A stretch of DNA of 64,000 nt from Micromonospora rhizosphaerae (GCF_900091465.1 NZ_FMHV01000002.1:744001-808000); one strand, 5' to 3'; counted from the stretch's first letter, positions 16,896-26,176 are shown. The notes: generated by a model from the letters alone, not told the origin. Translations and numbers: made by a program.

Positions 16896-18797
16896 TCACA
16901 CCTCGACCTTGATCCAGCGCGCCATCCAGAAGATGCCGACCACCATCAGGACCAGGGCGCCGACCAGCATGACCAGCCCGACCGCCGTGGTCCACAGCGG
17001 GCTCAGGTAGTCGCGGCGGGTCAGCAGCATCCAGACCGCCATCACGATGGGCAGCGCGATGAGCACATACGCCGACAGTCGCCCCTCGGCGGAGAGCGCC
17101 CGCACGTGGCGGCGCAGCCGGTCGCGCTCGCGCAGCGTCTCCACCGTGGTCTCCAGGACCTCCGCCAAGTTGCCGCCGGTGTCGCGCTGGATGCGGATCG
17201 CCATCACCGTCCAGGCGAGGTCCTCGTTCTCCACCCGCTGCGCCACCCGCTCCAACGCGTCGTCCAGGTCGGACCCGAGGCGGACCTCGGCCATGGCCCG
17301 ACCGAGTTCCACGGTCAGCGGGCCCGGGGGCGAATCCTGGACCACCGCGTCGATCGCCTGCGCCAACGAGAAGCCCGAGCGCAACGAGCCGACCACCAGC
17401 TGAAGCGTGTCCGGGAGCTGATCGGCGAAGGCCTGGCGGCGCCGGACCCCGCGCACCCGGCGGTAGAGTCCGGCGGCGAGCCAGCCCAGCGCCGCCCCGA
17501 GCAGCGCTGCAAGTGCTCCGCCGAGCAGCCCGAGAAGGATGGCGCCGCCGACCGTCGCCCCCGCGCGCGCCGCGGTCCACTCCCGTGGACGTATGGTCAT
17601 CCCGGCGCGCTCCAGATCCTGGGCGATCCGCTCCTCGCCACCGCGGGCTCGCGCGATCCCGTCGGAGAGGGCCAGCACGGTGCTGGTGAGGCCGCCCCCC
17701 GGCTGTGGCCGCACCTGCGGGCGGCCGTGGGTGGGCGCACCGGAGGTGGGCAAGCGGAACTGCTCCACCTGCCGGAGCCGGCGCTGCCGAGTCGACCCCA
17801 TCAGGCCGGAGATGGCGAGCAGCGTCGAGATCAGGAGTACCCCGAACACCAGTACCGCGATCAGCGGCGGCCGGAGCAACGGCAGGGCGCGGAGCACCGG
17901 GTCGGCTGTGGCCGGCGACGGCGCGGTGGACGCGAACTGGACCGGCACCGAGGTGCGGGCCGCCTCCGCGCCCGTGCCGACGGTCACCGTCAGGTCTCCC
18001 GCCGTGCCCGCCAGCTCCGGTGGCACGGTCACGGTGATGATGACGCGGAGCGGAAAGGTTTCGGCCACGGCGCGCAGGGCTCCGCCCACCGCGTCGGCCC
18101 GCGCCGCCGGCCGGACGGCGCCGCCGGTGGCGGTGACGAGCTGACGCAGCTCGGTCAGCCCGCCGGCAGGGACCTGGACGGGCACCAGATCCACCCGATC
18201 CCCGGCCGCGGCGAGGTTCCGGACCACCGGATCCGCCGGGTCACCGGTGGTGTTCCTACCGGCCGTCACCACCAGTAGCCGCCGGTCCGGAGCCTGCTTC
18301 GCCGCCTCGGCCGCCACCCGCAGCCCGGCGTAGACGGCAGTCTCGCCCGTGGCGCGCAGGCCGGACAGGGCCGCTCGCAACGCGCCCCGGTCCTGGGTCG
18401 GGCGGACCAGCACCGCAGGCTTCGCGGCCGCCGTCACCAGACCGACCGCCACGTCCGCGGGGAGCCGCTCGGCGAAGGCGAGCACACCCTCCCGCGCCGC
18501 CGGCAGGCGAGCACCGGCCATGGCCCCGCCCGTGTCGAGCACCACGACGACGGTACGCGGCGGCACTGCCGACGCCTCGGCTCCCTGCACGCTCGACGAG
18601 AGCGGCCGGCCATCCTGAGCGACGGTCACCGGCGGGGCGGCGGACACGCCGGACACGTCGGCGACGAGCTGCACCTGGCCCGGCGTCACGTCGGCGACCG
18701 TAACGGCCAGATTCCGGTCCGCCAGGGCCGGGGCGGCGGTGCCGAGCAGGAGGCCCAGGGCGGCCAGCACGGCGAGCCCGGCGCGTGGGATCACCAC
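16896..18797 (-). CDS. tadB: TadB fused to an N-terminal von Willebrand A domain
   Basis: A 633-residue protein about twice the usual TadB length. A signal peptide (about 1-26, ending APALA) leads into a VWA-like domain at about 80-270 (VVVVLDTGGAMAG, then VTAAAKPAVLV and RRLLVVTAGRN). A transmembrane helix at about 310-335 is followed by a normal TadB T2SSF part (GSLRSGFSLAQAIDAVVQD, RDTGGNLAEVLE) with two C-terminal helices. The MIDAS DxSxS motif reads DTGGA, so metal binding is doubtful. The topology puts the VWA part outside the membrane. It overlaps the cpaF gene by seven bases. Confidence 0.88.
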   Translation of the reverse strand: MVIPRAGLAVLAALGLLLGTAAPALADRNLAVTVADVTPGQVQLVADVSGVSAAPPVTVAQDGRPLSSSVQGAEASAVPPRTVVVVLDTGGAMAGARLPAAREGVLAFAERLPADVAVGLVTAAAKPAVLVRPTQDRGALRAALSGLRATGETAVYAGLRVAAEAAKQAPDRRLLVVTAGRNTTGDPADPVVRNLAAAGDRVDLVPVQVPAGGLTELRQLVTATGGAVRPAARADAVGGALRAVAETFPLRVIITVTVPPELAGTAGDLTVTVGTGAEAARTSVPVQFASTAPSPATADPVLRALPLLRPPLIAVLVFGVLLISTLLAISGLMGSTRQRRLRQVEQFRLPTSGAPTHGRPQVRPQPGGGLTSTVLALSDGIARARGGEERIAQDLERAGMTIRPREWTAARAGATVGGAILLGLLGGALAALLGAALGWLAAGLYRRVRGVRRRQAFADQLPDTLQLVVGSLRSGFSLAQAIDAVVQDSPPGPLTVELGRAMAEVRLGSDLDDALERVAQRVENEDLAWTVMAIRIQRDTGGNLAEVLETTVETLRERDRLRRHVRALSAEGRLSAYVLIALPIVMAVWMLLTRRDYLSPLWTTAVGLVMLVGALVLMVVGIFWMARWIKVEV

Positions 18798-20158
18798 GGC
18801 CGGCCTTCGAACAGGCCGACGGGCACCGGGATCCCGGCGTCGGCGAGGGTCTCGAGCAGGCGCGGGCGCAACCCGGTCGAGCGCAACGCGCCGAGGTGCC
18901 GGCCGTTGTCGTCGTGCCCGGCCCGATGGTCGAAGACGAACAGGTCCTGCATGGTCACCACCTCGCCCTCCATGCCGAGCACCTCCGTCACCTGGGTGAC
19001 CCGTCGGCTGCCGTCCCGCAACCGGCTCTGGTGCACCACGAGGTCCACCGCGGAGGCGATCTGCTCCCGGATCGCGCGTACCGGCAGCTCCAGCCCGGCC
19101 ATCAGGGACATGGTCTCGAGCCGGGAGATCGAGTCGCGGGGGCTGTTTGCGTGCACCGTGGTCAGCGACCCGTTGTGCCCGGTGTTCATCGCTTGGAGCA
19201 GGTCGAGCGCGGCGCCGTCGCGGACCTCGCCGATGACGATCCGGTCCGGCCGCATACGCAGCGCGTTACGGACCAGGTCCCGGACGGTGATCTCGCCGCG
19301 GCCCTCGATGTTTGGCGGTCTCGACTCCAGACGCAGGACGTGGTTCTGGCGCAACTGGAGCTCCGCCGCGTCCTCGATGGTGACGATCCGCTCCTCGGGC
19401 GGCAGGAAGCTGGAGAGCACGTTGAGGGTCGTGGTCTTGCCGGAGCCGGTGCCGCCGCTGATCACGACGTCGACGCGGGCGCGGACGCAGGCGTACAGGA
19501 ACTGCGCCACCTCCGGAGTGAAGGTGCCGAAGCCGATCAGGTCGTCCGTGGTGAGCGCCTCGCGGGCGAACTTGCGGATGGTCAGCATCGAACCGTCGAG
19601 CGCCACCGGCGGCAGGACGACGTTCACCCGGCTCCCGTCGGGCAGTCGGGCGTCCACCATGGGGCTCGACTCGTCGACCCGCCGGCCGACCCGGGAGACG
19701 ATGCGATCGATGACCCGTCGCAGGTGGTGCTCGTCCACGAACGACGCGTCGACCTGGTGGATGCGCCCGAAACGCTCCACGAAGATCTGGTCCGGGCCGT
19801 TCACCATGATCTCGGTGACGTCCGGGTCGCGCAGCAGCGGCTCCACCGGGCCGTGGCCGAGGATCTCGTCGAGCAGCTCGGCCGAGATCCGCGCCGGGTC
19901 GGCGACGGCCAGCGGCGAATCGCTGCGCGCCAGCACGTCGCTGATCGTGTCGCGGACCTTCTTCTCCAGTACGGCGTCCGGCGTGCGGTTGTCGTACAGC
20001 TGCGGGCCCAGGATCTCCAGCAGTTCCCGGTGGATGCGCAGGCGCAGGGAGGCACTCAACCCACCGCTGGTGGACCCGGTGATCGCGCCGGAGGTGCGGG
20101 CGATCCGGCCGCTGTCGCCGCCCGGGTAGCGCTGCGCCAGCCGGTCGGTGAGGCTCAT
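18791..20158 (-). CDS. cpaF: CpaF/TadA pilus assembly ATPase
   Basis: A 455-residue secretion ATPase with Walker A GGTGSGKTTT at about 235-244, VTIEDAAELQL (Asp box), RPDRIVIGEVRDGAA (Walker B region) and HNGSLTTVHAN (His box). It is cytoplasmic and powers assembly of the Flp pilus through TadB and TadC. The start overlaps the stop of the upstream TadZ gene by four bases (ATGA). Family length is normal. Confidence 0.93.
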   Translation of the reverse strand: MSLTDRLAQRYPGGDSGRIARTSGAITGSTSGGLSASLRLRIHRELLEILGPQLYDNRTPDAVLEKKVRDTISDVLARSDSPLAVADPARISAELLDEILGHGPVEPLLRDPDVTEIMVNGPDQIFVERFGRIHQVDASFVDEHHLRRVIDRIVSRVGRRVDESSPMVDARLPDGSRVNVVLPPVALDGSMLTIRKFAREALTTDDLIGFGTFTPEVAQFLYACVRARVDVVISGGTGSGKTTTLNVLSSFLPPEERIVTIEDAAELQLRQNHVLRLESRPPNIEGRGEITVRDLVRNALRMRPDRIVIGEVRDGAALDLLQAMNTGHNGSLTTVHANSPRDSISRLETMSLMAGLELPVRAIREQIASAVDLVVHQSRLRDGSRRVTQVTEVLGMEGEVVTMQDLFVFDHRAGHDDNGRHLGALRSTGLRPRLLETLADAGIPVPVGLFEGRPW

Positions 20159-21327
20159 CGGCTGCCTGCCCGACCGAGCCGCTCCCGCAGCCTACGCCCG
20201 GCCCGCTGGGCGGCCTTGTCGGTGACCCGTTCCAGCGCCAGCTCACGGATGGCCCGGCTGACCGGATGACCCGGCTTTTCCACCATGATGGGTACCCCGC
20301 GGTTGATCGACACCGGTACGTCCCGGCTGGACGGGATGTGCACCGCGATCGGACTCTGGAGCACGCGTTCGACGTCGGCCCCGGTCAGCCCGACCCGGGC
20401 GTCGCTGCGGTTGAGCACCACGAGTCGGGCCTCCTTGCGCAGCTCGAGCAGATCGAGCATGTCCATGGCGACCCGGAGGTTCTTCAGCGCGGGGACGTCC
20501 GGGGTCGCCACCAGCACGTGGAGGTCGGAGACGTCGAGCGCGGCGAGCACCGCCTCGGTGAATGCCGGCGGCGTGTCCACCACGACGTAGTCGGCGATCG
20601 CGCGGACGACGGCGAGCACCTGGGCCACCAGCTCCCGCCCGATCCGCTCGGCGTCCGTCGGGCCGACCGGCGCGAGCAGCACGTCGATCCCCGGCGCGTA
20701 CGGCGTCAGCAGGGCGCGGATCAGCGTGGGGTCGATCCGCTCGCGGGCGTTGGCCGCGTCGGCGATGCTCCGCTCGGGCACCAGTTGCAGCATGATGCCG
20801 ACGTCACCGAAGGCGAGGTCCAGGTCGACCAGGCAGACCCGCCGCTGGCCGCCGTCGGCCAGGGCCACCGCCAGGTTGGTGGCCAGCGTCGACTTGCCGC
20901 AGCCGCCCTTGGCCGAGAAGACCGTCACCACCCGCGCCTCGCTGGCCGCCCGGGCCCCCGTACCGGCCCCGAGCAGGTGCCGGGACACCTCCAGCGAACG
21001 ATCGCAGGCGGCCCGCACGGCGGCGATGTCGTGCGCGTCCACGACGTCTCGCACCCCGGCCCGCAGCGCCTGGCCCATGGTCTCGACGTCCAGCTTCTCG
21101 CGCAGCAAGAGGACGCCCAGAGCGGGGCGGGCGAGCCGCTGCCGGGCCGCGAAGTTGAGCGCCAGCGCGGCGTCGGTGCTCGGGCCGAAGAGCACCAGCG
21201 GATCGGGGTGCCGGTCGGCGAGGAGCCGCTCCACGTCCTCGAGCCGGCTGGTGGTGAGCACCCCGGTGCCGAGCAGCGACGCCAGGTGGGCGTTCCACTG
21301 CCGGTGGGGTTCAAAGAGGATCGTCAT
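20155..21327 (-). CDS. TadZ/CpaE-like MinD-family ATPase
   Basis: A 390-residue protein: an N-terminal receiver-like domain (about 1-125) without phospho-acceptor motif, then a ParA/MinD ATPase with deviant Walker A VFSAKGGCGKST and VVVDTPPAFTEAVLAAL. TadZ/CpaE proteins place the Tad machine in the cell. It lies six bases downstream of the CpaB gene and is coupled to cpaF by overlap. Confidence 0.88.
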   Translation of the reverse strand: MTILFEPHRQWNAHLASLLGTGVLTTSRLEDVERLLADRHPDPLVLFGPSTDAALALNFAARQRLARPALGVLLLREKLDVETMGQALRAGVRDVVDAHDIAAVRAACDRSLEVSRHLLGAGTGARAASEARVVTVFSAKGGCGKSTLATNLAVALADGGQRRVCLVDLDLAFGDVGIMLQLVPERSIADAANARERIDPTLIRALLTPYAPGIDVLLAPVGPTDAERIGRELVAQVLAVVRAIADYVVVDTPPAFTEAVLAALDVSDLHVLVATPDVPALKNLRVAMDMLDLLELRKEARLVVLNRSDARVGLTGADVERVLQSPIAVHIPSSRDVPVSINRGVPIMVEKPGHPVSRAIRELALERVTDKAAQRAGRRLRERLGRAGSR

Positions 21328-21333
21328 CTCGCC

Positions 21334-22116
21334 TCACCCGAAGAGCGATCGGTTGTCCACGCCCGAGTCGGGCCTGACGTTCGAGGAGTCGCCCAGCACG
21401 CCGACGTTGAGCTCGCCGCCGAGCGCGACCGCGTGGGCCAGCCGCTCCGCGTCGACCTGATTGAGCCCGAAGGTGACCGACAGTTCGTCCTGCACACCGC
21501 CGCCGGGGCTAGCCTCCGCGCCGACGCTGCCCGCTACCGGCGCCGGTCCCACCGAGATCACCTCGACGTCGGTCATCAGCAGGCGGGTCACGCTGTTGAT
21601 CTCGCGGCCCTTCTCCAGGCCCGCCCCCGACACCACGTCCCGCTTCCGCTCGTCCATCGGGGTGTACGTGTAGAAGATCGCCACCCGGGCGCCGGGGCGC
21701 AGCGAGGCCGGGCCGAACACCGTGGACTTCACCCGGGCCGTGATCGCCATCTGGCCGGCGGGGATCGCCAGCCCGCTGCCGTTCGTGACCGCGTTACCGA
21801 GCATGGCGCGCAGCAGGAGCTGGCCACGCTGCACCGGGGCGGTGGTGACCAGCGCATCGAGGTTGCCGGTCACCTGCTCCAACGCGTCCTCGGGCAGCGT
21901 CTCCACCGGCATCCGCACCTGGCGGAGGTATCCCTTGGTCCGCAGCAACTTCCCCGACGTGCCCGCCGGGATCTGCTTGTCGGCAACCAGCACCGTGCGG
22001 GCCCGTTTGCCCTCGATGGCACGGTCGTCGGCCGAACGCAGGTAGAGCATGATGGCGCCGGTGCCCAGCGCCGCCAGGACGAGGGAGATCAGCACCGGGA
22101 TGATGCGTCGGGCCAT
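21334..22116 (-). CDS. CpaB/RcpC-like pilus assembly protein
   Basis: A 260-residue protein with one N-terminal membrane anchor (about 5-25, VLISLVLAALGTGAIMLYL) and a periplasmic SAF-like region: VLVADKQIPAGTSGKLL, VQRGQLLLRAML, GQMAITARVK and LRPGARVAIFYTY. CpaB/RcpC proteins stabilise the Tad pilus base. ATG 22116 is chosen because the basic residues MARR precede the anchor directly; the longer frame upstream is out of character. Confidence 0.85.
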   Translation of the reverse strand: MARRIIPVLISLVLAALGTGAIMLYLRSADDRAIEGKRARTVLVADKQIPAGTSGKLLRTKGYLRQVRMPVETLPEDALEQVTGNLDALVTTAPVQRGQLLLRAMLGNAVTNGSGLAIPAGQMAITARVKSTVFGPASLRPGARVAIFYTYTPMDERKRDVVSGAGLEKGREINSVTRLLMTDVEVISVGPAPVAGSVGAEASPGGGVQDELSVTFGLNQVDAERLAHAVALGGELNVGVLGDSSNVRPDSGVDNRSLFG

Positions 22117-22150
22117 GAGTGCGGGTCCTACCTTCTCCAGTGTTCCGATG

Positions 22151-23236
22151 TCAGCCGATGGGGGCGACGACGCGCGCGCCCAGGTCCGGTCCGCCGATCG
22201 CGCCGCCGCCCGGCACGACCGTCTTAATGAAGTAGCCAAAGACGCACGAGCTGGCGCCGTCGTCGCAGGCCGACCGCTTCGCGGACGGGACTTCCAGGCC
22301 CGGCAGGTGCCAGCCGGTGACGACAAACGCCGCGAAGCCGGAGACGGTGTACTCGGCGTTGCCGCCGCCACCCGAGATCGCGCCGAACACGGGCACGAGG
22401 ATCGGGCGCTTCGCCGCGACCAGGTCGGACAGTGGTTGGCTCCGGCAGTCCGTCGGCCGGCTGTCCCCGGTGCTCACCCGGCGACCGTCGCCCAGGGCCA
22501 GGCTGGTTCGGCAGTCGTCGTCCGCGTCCTTGAAGAAGCGAAATCCACCCGGGCCGCCACCCGAACCGCTAAACGGGGCGCAGGTCGTGGAGGCCGTCTC
22601 GTCGTACACCGGAAAGGACTGCTCGACCGACGGGAGCCCGCCTCCGTTGCCGGTGTACCGGTTCCAGTCGCAGGCCGAGATGGTCATCGCGAGGGTGGTC
22701 GCCCTGGTCGGCGGTCCCCAGGCGACCCGGGAGCAGGCTCCCACCTCCGCGCCCTCGTAGCCGCCCACCAACGCCTGAGCGAAGATCGGCGGGAGCACGG
22801 TGGAACCGTCGTCGCTGCGCGTGCTGGTGTGCACCTCCACATAGCTGACGGACTCCGGTGGCGGTCCCACGCAGTCGCTGAGCCGGTCCTTCCATTGCGG
22901 ACACTGTGGGAGCGCACCTCCCCGGCCGCAGACGGGGACCGTCGCGGCGGCGGCGCCGTCATTCGCGTTCCGGGTGGCGTACGACTCGGCCACGTTCTGC
23001 AGATCGGTGGCGGCGGGCGAGCAGGCGGCCAAGTCGGTCGCGCAGATCTGGCCGATCTTGAGGGCGCCGGCATCCGCGCCGTTCTGCAGTTGACCTCGTT
23101 CGGCATAGAGGTTGCCAACGTCGACCACGAGGGCCGCCATGCCGAGCAGCACCCCGGAGCCGAGAAGCAACCCGACGGTCAGCGCCACCGCCCCGCGGTC
23201 CTCGCGCGCGCCGAGGCGGGCCCGAAGCCCACTCAT
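22151..23236 (-). CDS. TadG-like pseudopilin/cell-surface protein
   Basis: A 361-residue protein. RGAVALTVGLLLGSGVLLGMAALVVDVG near residues 16-43 is the TadE/TadG N-terminal hydrophobic stretch; QNGADAGAL follows, as in TadG proteins. The rest is an exported region with about a dozen cysteines and many Gly, likely disulfide-bonded outside the cell. The start at 23236 shares one base with the TadE stop (TGATG); ATG 23245 is an alternative. A role as pilus-associated minor component is inferred from the operon. Confidence 0.8.
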   Translation of the reverse strand: MSGLRARLGAREDRGAVALTVGLLLGSGVLLGMAALVVDVGNLYAERGQLQNGADAGALKIGQICATDLAACSPAATDLQNVAESYATRNANDGAAAATVPVCGRGGALPQCPQWKDRLSDCVGPPPESVSYVEVHTSTRSDDGSTVLPPIFAQALVGGYEGAEVGACSRVAWGPPTRATTLAMTISACDWNRYTGNGGGLPSVEQSFPVYDETASTTCAPFSGSGGGPGGFRFFKDADDDCRTSLALGDGRRVSTGDSRPTDCRSQPLSDLVAAKRPILVPVFGAISGGGGNAEYTVSGFAAFVVTGWHLPGLEVPSAKRSACDDGASSCVFGYFIKTVVPGGGAIGGPDLGARVVAPIG

Positions 23237-23694
23237 CACTGGCATGGCACGACTCCCCGACCAGTAAGCGTGACCTTTCCGTCGAAGCCGCCGCCGATGA
23301 GACCGACCGGCGTGATGAAGCTGAAGTCCTGGGTAACGATGACCTGCGCGTCCTGCCCAGCTGTCGAGCACGGCGCGGTGTTGACCACGGCGTCGTCGCC
23401 CGCGATGCGGGTGGCGCGTGCGGTCGCTGCAGCCTTCGAATCCTCGGCATTGCGACCGAAGGAGGCGACCCGGGCTGCGTCCCGGGCCGCCTCGGTCAGC
23501 GCGATCTGCTTGTTGAGCATCCGTCCAAAGTCGATGATCCCGAAGATCAAAACCAGCAGCAGAGGCAGCACGAGCGCCATCTCGACCGCCGCTGCTCCCT
23601 GGTCACCCTTCCGCCGGCGTTGACCGGTTCGGGTGAGCGGACTCCGGTCGGCCCATCGAGCCGACCGGAAACACGGCAGCGTCCCCGCCCTCAC
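23236..23694 (-). CDS. TadE-like minor pseudopilin
   Basis: A 152-residue protein with GDQGAAAVEMALVLPLLLVL at about 30-49, the TadE signature with the conserved Glu five residues after the G/A cleavage region, then a short exported domain with two cysteines. TadE is cut by the prepilin peptidase and helps pilus assembly. GTG 23694 overlaps the flp stop by four bases. Confidence 0.85.
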   Translation of the reverse strand: MRAGTLPCFRSARWADRSPLTRTGQRRRKGDQGAAAVEMALVLPLLLVLIFGIIDFGRMLNKQIALTEAARDAARVASFGRNAEDSKAAATARATRIAGDDAVVNTAPCSTAGQDAQVIVTQDFSFITPVGLIGGGFDGKVTLTGRGVVPCQ

Positions 23695-23909
23695 TGGGGG
23701 CGGGTGTCGTCACACTGAGTGACGTCCTTGCTGGCCACCACGTTGTCGCAGGCCCGGTCGAACATCCAGTCGACCCGTTGACCGAGCGCGAAGATGACGC
23801 CGCCAAGGATCGCGGCGATGAGGCCGACGATCAGGGCGTACTCGACGGCGCTCGCGCCACGGTCACCGCGCTTGAGCGAGGACTTGATCCGAAGAAGGAA
23901 ATCGTTCAT
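23691..23909 (-). CDS. flp: Flp major pilin
   Basis: A 72-residue type IVb pilin. A basic leader (about 17 residues, KSSLKRGDRG) precedes the cleavage site G/ASAVEYALIVGL; Glu at +5 and Tyr at +6 are the hallmark of Flp. The short polar tail has two cysteines that may form a disulfide. The start at 23909 has CTGGAG upstream. First gene of the Tad operon and therefore probably the most expressed. Confidence 0.9.
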   Translation of the reverse strand: MNDFLLRIKSSLKRGDRGASAVEYALIVGLIAAILGGVIFALGQRVDWMFDRACDNVVASKDVTQCDDTRPQ

Positions 23910-23985
23910 TGAACAACGCTCCAGGGGAGGGTGGCCGCGGCGGATCGCCGCGACGTTGGTTGACGCCGGGCAAGGAACGAGCCGA

Positions 23986-24014
23986 GTTTTCCCGTCCGCA
24001 ACTAACCGTGTCAA
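23986..24014 (-). promoter_or_regulatory. Possible promoter of the Tad operon
   Basis: On the minus strand a perfect TTGACA (24014-24009) is followed after 17 bases by GAAAAC (23991-23986), about 80 bases before the flp start. The -10 match is poor. A TGACGTCA palindrome overlaps upstream at 24015-24022 and could bind an activator. Confidence 0.35.
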
Positions 24015-24103
24015 TGACGTCACAGGTGGGTGTCGCCGACCGTTCGCCGAGAGCGTCCACAAGCGCGGCCACCGGACGGTGGAGGGTGACTGTGTCCGGT
24101 CGG

Positions 24104-24841
24104 CTATCGCAGCGTGGCCAGGACCGTCGCGGCGATCGCCGCGACGAGCATCGCGGGGCCGTACGGCACCGCGGTCTTCCGGCCGGCCCGACCCGCGATG
24201 ACCAGCCCAATCACCAGTGGAAGGTTCAGCACCGGGGCGAGCAGCACGCCGGCCACGACGGCGAACCACCCCAGCCAGCCGAGGTAGAGACCGAGCACCG
24301 CCCCCAGCTTCACGTCGCCGAATCCCAGCTGCGATCCGGGCAGAAGCGCCAGTGTCGAATACCCGACACCGCAGACCAGCGCGGCGAGGCCGGCGCGGAG
24401 CAGCGCCCCCGCATCCCGCTCGACGACCGAAGCGAGGACCAGGAGCACCACCCCACCGACAAGGGCGGCCCCGACGAGCGGGTCGGGCAGCCGAAGCACC
24501 TTGAGGTCGACCAGGGCCAGCGGCACGGCGATCGCGGCGAGCAGCAGGAACGCGGGGAGCGCTGGAGCCGCACCGACGGCGGTGGCGACGCTACCGCAGA
24601 GCGCTGCCACGAGCGGGACGGTGACCCACCGCCCGGGAGTGGGTCGGCGGCCGCAGGTCGGGCAGGCTCCGGACGAGCGCCACCAGCCGGGTCCGGCGGC
24701 ACCACAGTGCCCGCAGCCGCGCCGCCACGGCGGCCTTTCGGTGCCGTCCGGCCACGCCACGGCGTACCGGTTGACGAGCCCGGGCAGCACCGACCCCCAG
24801 GCGGCACCGGCGAGGGTGGCAGCGGCCACGAGGGGGAGCAC
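24104..24841 (-). CDS. Prepilin peptidase (A24 family)
   Basis: A 245-residue multi-pass membrane protease. The N-terminal part has a cysteine set (CGHCG, then CPTCG) like the zinc motif of long prepilin peptidases. The catalytic aspartates are in AVPLALVDLKVLRLPDPLV and LGFGDVKLGAVLG (GxGD type). It would cut Flp and the TadE-type pseudopilins. GTG 24841 is the first plausible start; the ribosome-binding site is weak. It is separated from flp by 194 bases, so it may have its own promoter. Confidence 0.88.
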   Translation of the reverse strand: MLPLVAAATLAGAAWGSVLPGLVNRYAVAWPDGTERPPWRRGCGHCGAAGPGWWRSSGACPTCGRRPTPGRWVTVPLVAALCGSVATAVGAAPALPAFLLLAAIAVPLALVDLKVLRLPDPLVGAALVGGVVLLVLASVVERDAGALLRAGLAALVCGVGYSTLALLPGSQLGFGDVKLGAVLGLYLGWLGWFAVVAGVLLAPVLNLPLVIGLVIAGRAGRKTAVPYGPAMLVAAIAATVLATLR

Positions 24842-24899
24842 CGGCGCATGGTAGCCAACCGGCCATCGAAAATCGCCGAACAGGAATACCGGCAGCCTG

Positions 24900-24914
24900 C
24901 CGTACACTGTACGG
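24900..24914. promoter_or_regulatory. Palindromic operator candidate
   Basis: CCGTACACTGTACGG is a perfect 6+3+6 inverted repeat. It sits between the divergent prepilin peptidase gene (starts 24841, minus) and the DUF5701 gene (starts 24944, plus), where a repressor site would act on either promoter. Confidence 0.45.
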
Positions 24915-24943
24915 TAAGCAGGACGAGTGAGTGGAGGCCGCCC

Positions 24944-25606
24944 GTGACCGGATCCCCGTTCGATGTCGCCGCCGAGTTCGACCGCCAGGTCGGCACCCTG
25001 ATGGAGAAGGGCTACCCCGCGCTCGCCGGAATCTCCGTCGAGCAGTTCACCGAGCTGGTCACCCCACTGCGCGAAGCGGCCGTGGCCCGCGCCGCGGAAC
25101 TGGCGCCACCGACCGAGGCACGGGTGCCGTTCCTGCTGGTCGTCACCCGGGAGCTGATCCCCGTCGAGCAACGACTCGGGCTTACCGCGCTGGCCGGCAA
25201 GCGCAAGCCCGGCTTCGTCGACCAGCACTTCGCCGAGGGCGACCTGGCGCGCTTCGACCCGATCAAGGAGCTCGAGGTGCCGGCCGGGCCGGCGTACCTG
25301 CTTTTCGACGTGGACCGGGGCGAGGAGACAGTCAACCTGGCACCCGCCGCCGCGATAGAGGTGATCACCGGCCAGGACCGGCTGCCGCTCACCATCGACG
25401 AGGGCATCGCCTTCATCACCCAGCACCCAGTGGCGCTGGAGAAGAACAAGTGCTTCTCGCTGGTCGGGTCCCGCTGCGGCGACAAGCGGGTGCCGGCGCT
25501 CTGGATCAGCCAGCGGGCGCCGAAGCTGGGGTGGTGCTGGTACGGCAACCCGCACACCTGGCTCGGCTCCGCCTCGGCCCACCCGGTCCGCGTCGGGCTG
25601 GAGTGA
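24944..25606 (+). CDS. DUF5701-like protein
   Basis: A 220-residue soluble protein of an actinobacterial family of unknown function. Blocks such as FDRQVGTLMEKGYPALAG, GKRKPGFVDQHF and LLFDVDRGEETVNLAPAAA are its recognisable parts; the C-terminus has KNKCFSLVGSRCG and CWYGNPHTWLGSASAH. No catalytic motif is clear. GTG 24944 has GTGGAGG six bases upstream. The assignment to DUF5701 is from memory of the family pattern. Confidence 0.7.
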   Translation: MTGSPFDVAAEFDRQVGTLMEKGYPALAGISVEQFTELVTPLREAAVARAAELAPPTEARVPFLLVVTRELIPVEQRLGLTALAGKRKPGFVDQHFAEGDLARFDPIKELEVPAGPAYLLFDVDRGEETVNLAPAAAIEVITGQDRLPLTIDEGIAFITQHPVALEKNKCFSLVGSRCGDKRVPALWISQRAPKLGWCWYGNPHTWLGSASAHPVRVGLE

Positions 25607-25618
25607 CCTGACGCCGGA

Positions 25619-26176
25619 TCAGATGAGGTCGGCCAGCGTCAGCACGAGCGGGAACGGCTGGTCAGTACGCCAAGAGCCCTCGACGCCGACGCTGGCCGCC
25701 TCCCGGAAGAACCCGCCCACGTTCTCCAGCACCGTCAGGGTCCGCTTGCGCGGCTCCACCAGCCAGTAGCGCGGGATGCCGGCCACCCCGTACTCGTGCC
25801 GCTTGAGCACCAGATCGCGGCCCGCGTTGCTCGGTGAGATCACCTCGACCACGAGTAACACGTCCCCAGGGTCAAGCGCGGGACCGCCCCGGTCGAGGGC
25901 GTCCTCTCGAGCCACGAAGAGGTCTGGCACGAAGTAGGACGAGCGCTTCGCGCTGACCCCGATGTCCTGCCCGACCAGGAGGCCGGCCGGGGCCTGGCGG
26001 TCCAGCATCCGGCGGAGGCGGTTGGCGACCGCGCCGTGGAAGACGTCCGCATGGGGGGACACGAGCAGACTCCCGTCGAAGATCTCGTAGTCCTGGCCGT
26101 CCTCGGGCAGGTCCTGGAGGTCATCCACCGTCCAGGCATCGCCCCGGCCGGGCCGAGCAGGGCTGGTCACCGTCAC
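25619..26176 (-). CDS. Uma2-family (DUF820) endonuclease-like protein
   Basis: A 185-residue PD-(D/E)XK-fold protein. Key residues are in YFVPDLFVARED (Asp), VLLVVEVISPSN (Glu) and LKRHEYGVAGIPRYWLVEP (Lys). Uma2 proteins are widespread in actinobacteria and cyanobacteria, often in many copies; nuclease activity is assumed from the fold rather than shown. It is single and convergent with DUF5701. The preceding region carries DnaA-box-like sites. Confidence 0.85.
   Translation of the reverse strand: MTVTSPARPGRGDAWTVDDLQDLPEDGQDYEIFDGSLLVSPHADVFHGAVANRLRRMLDRQAPAGLLVGQDIGVSAKRSSYFVPDLFVAREDALDRGGPALDPGDVLLVVEVISPSNAGRDLVLKRHEYGVAGIPRYWLVEPRKRTLTVLENVGGFFREAASVGVEGSWRTDQPFPLVLTLADLI

Noticed and set aside
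20266..22227. Long plus-strand frame across the Tad operon
   Set aside because: Antisense to CpaE/CpaB genes, His/Arg/Gln-rich with no domain; shadow frame.
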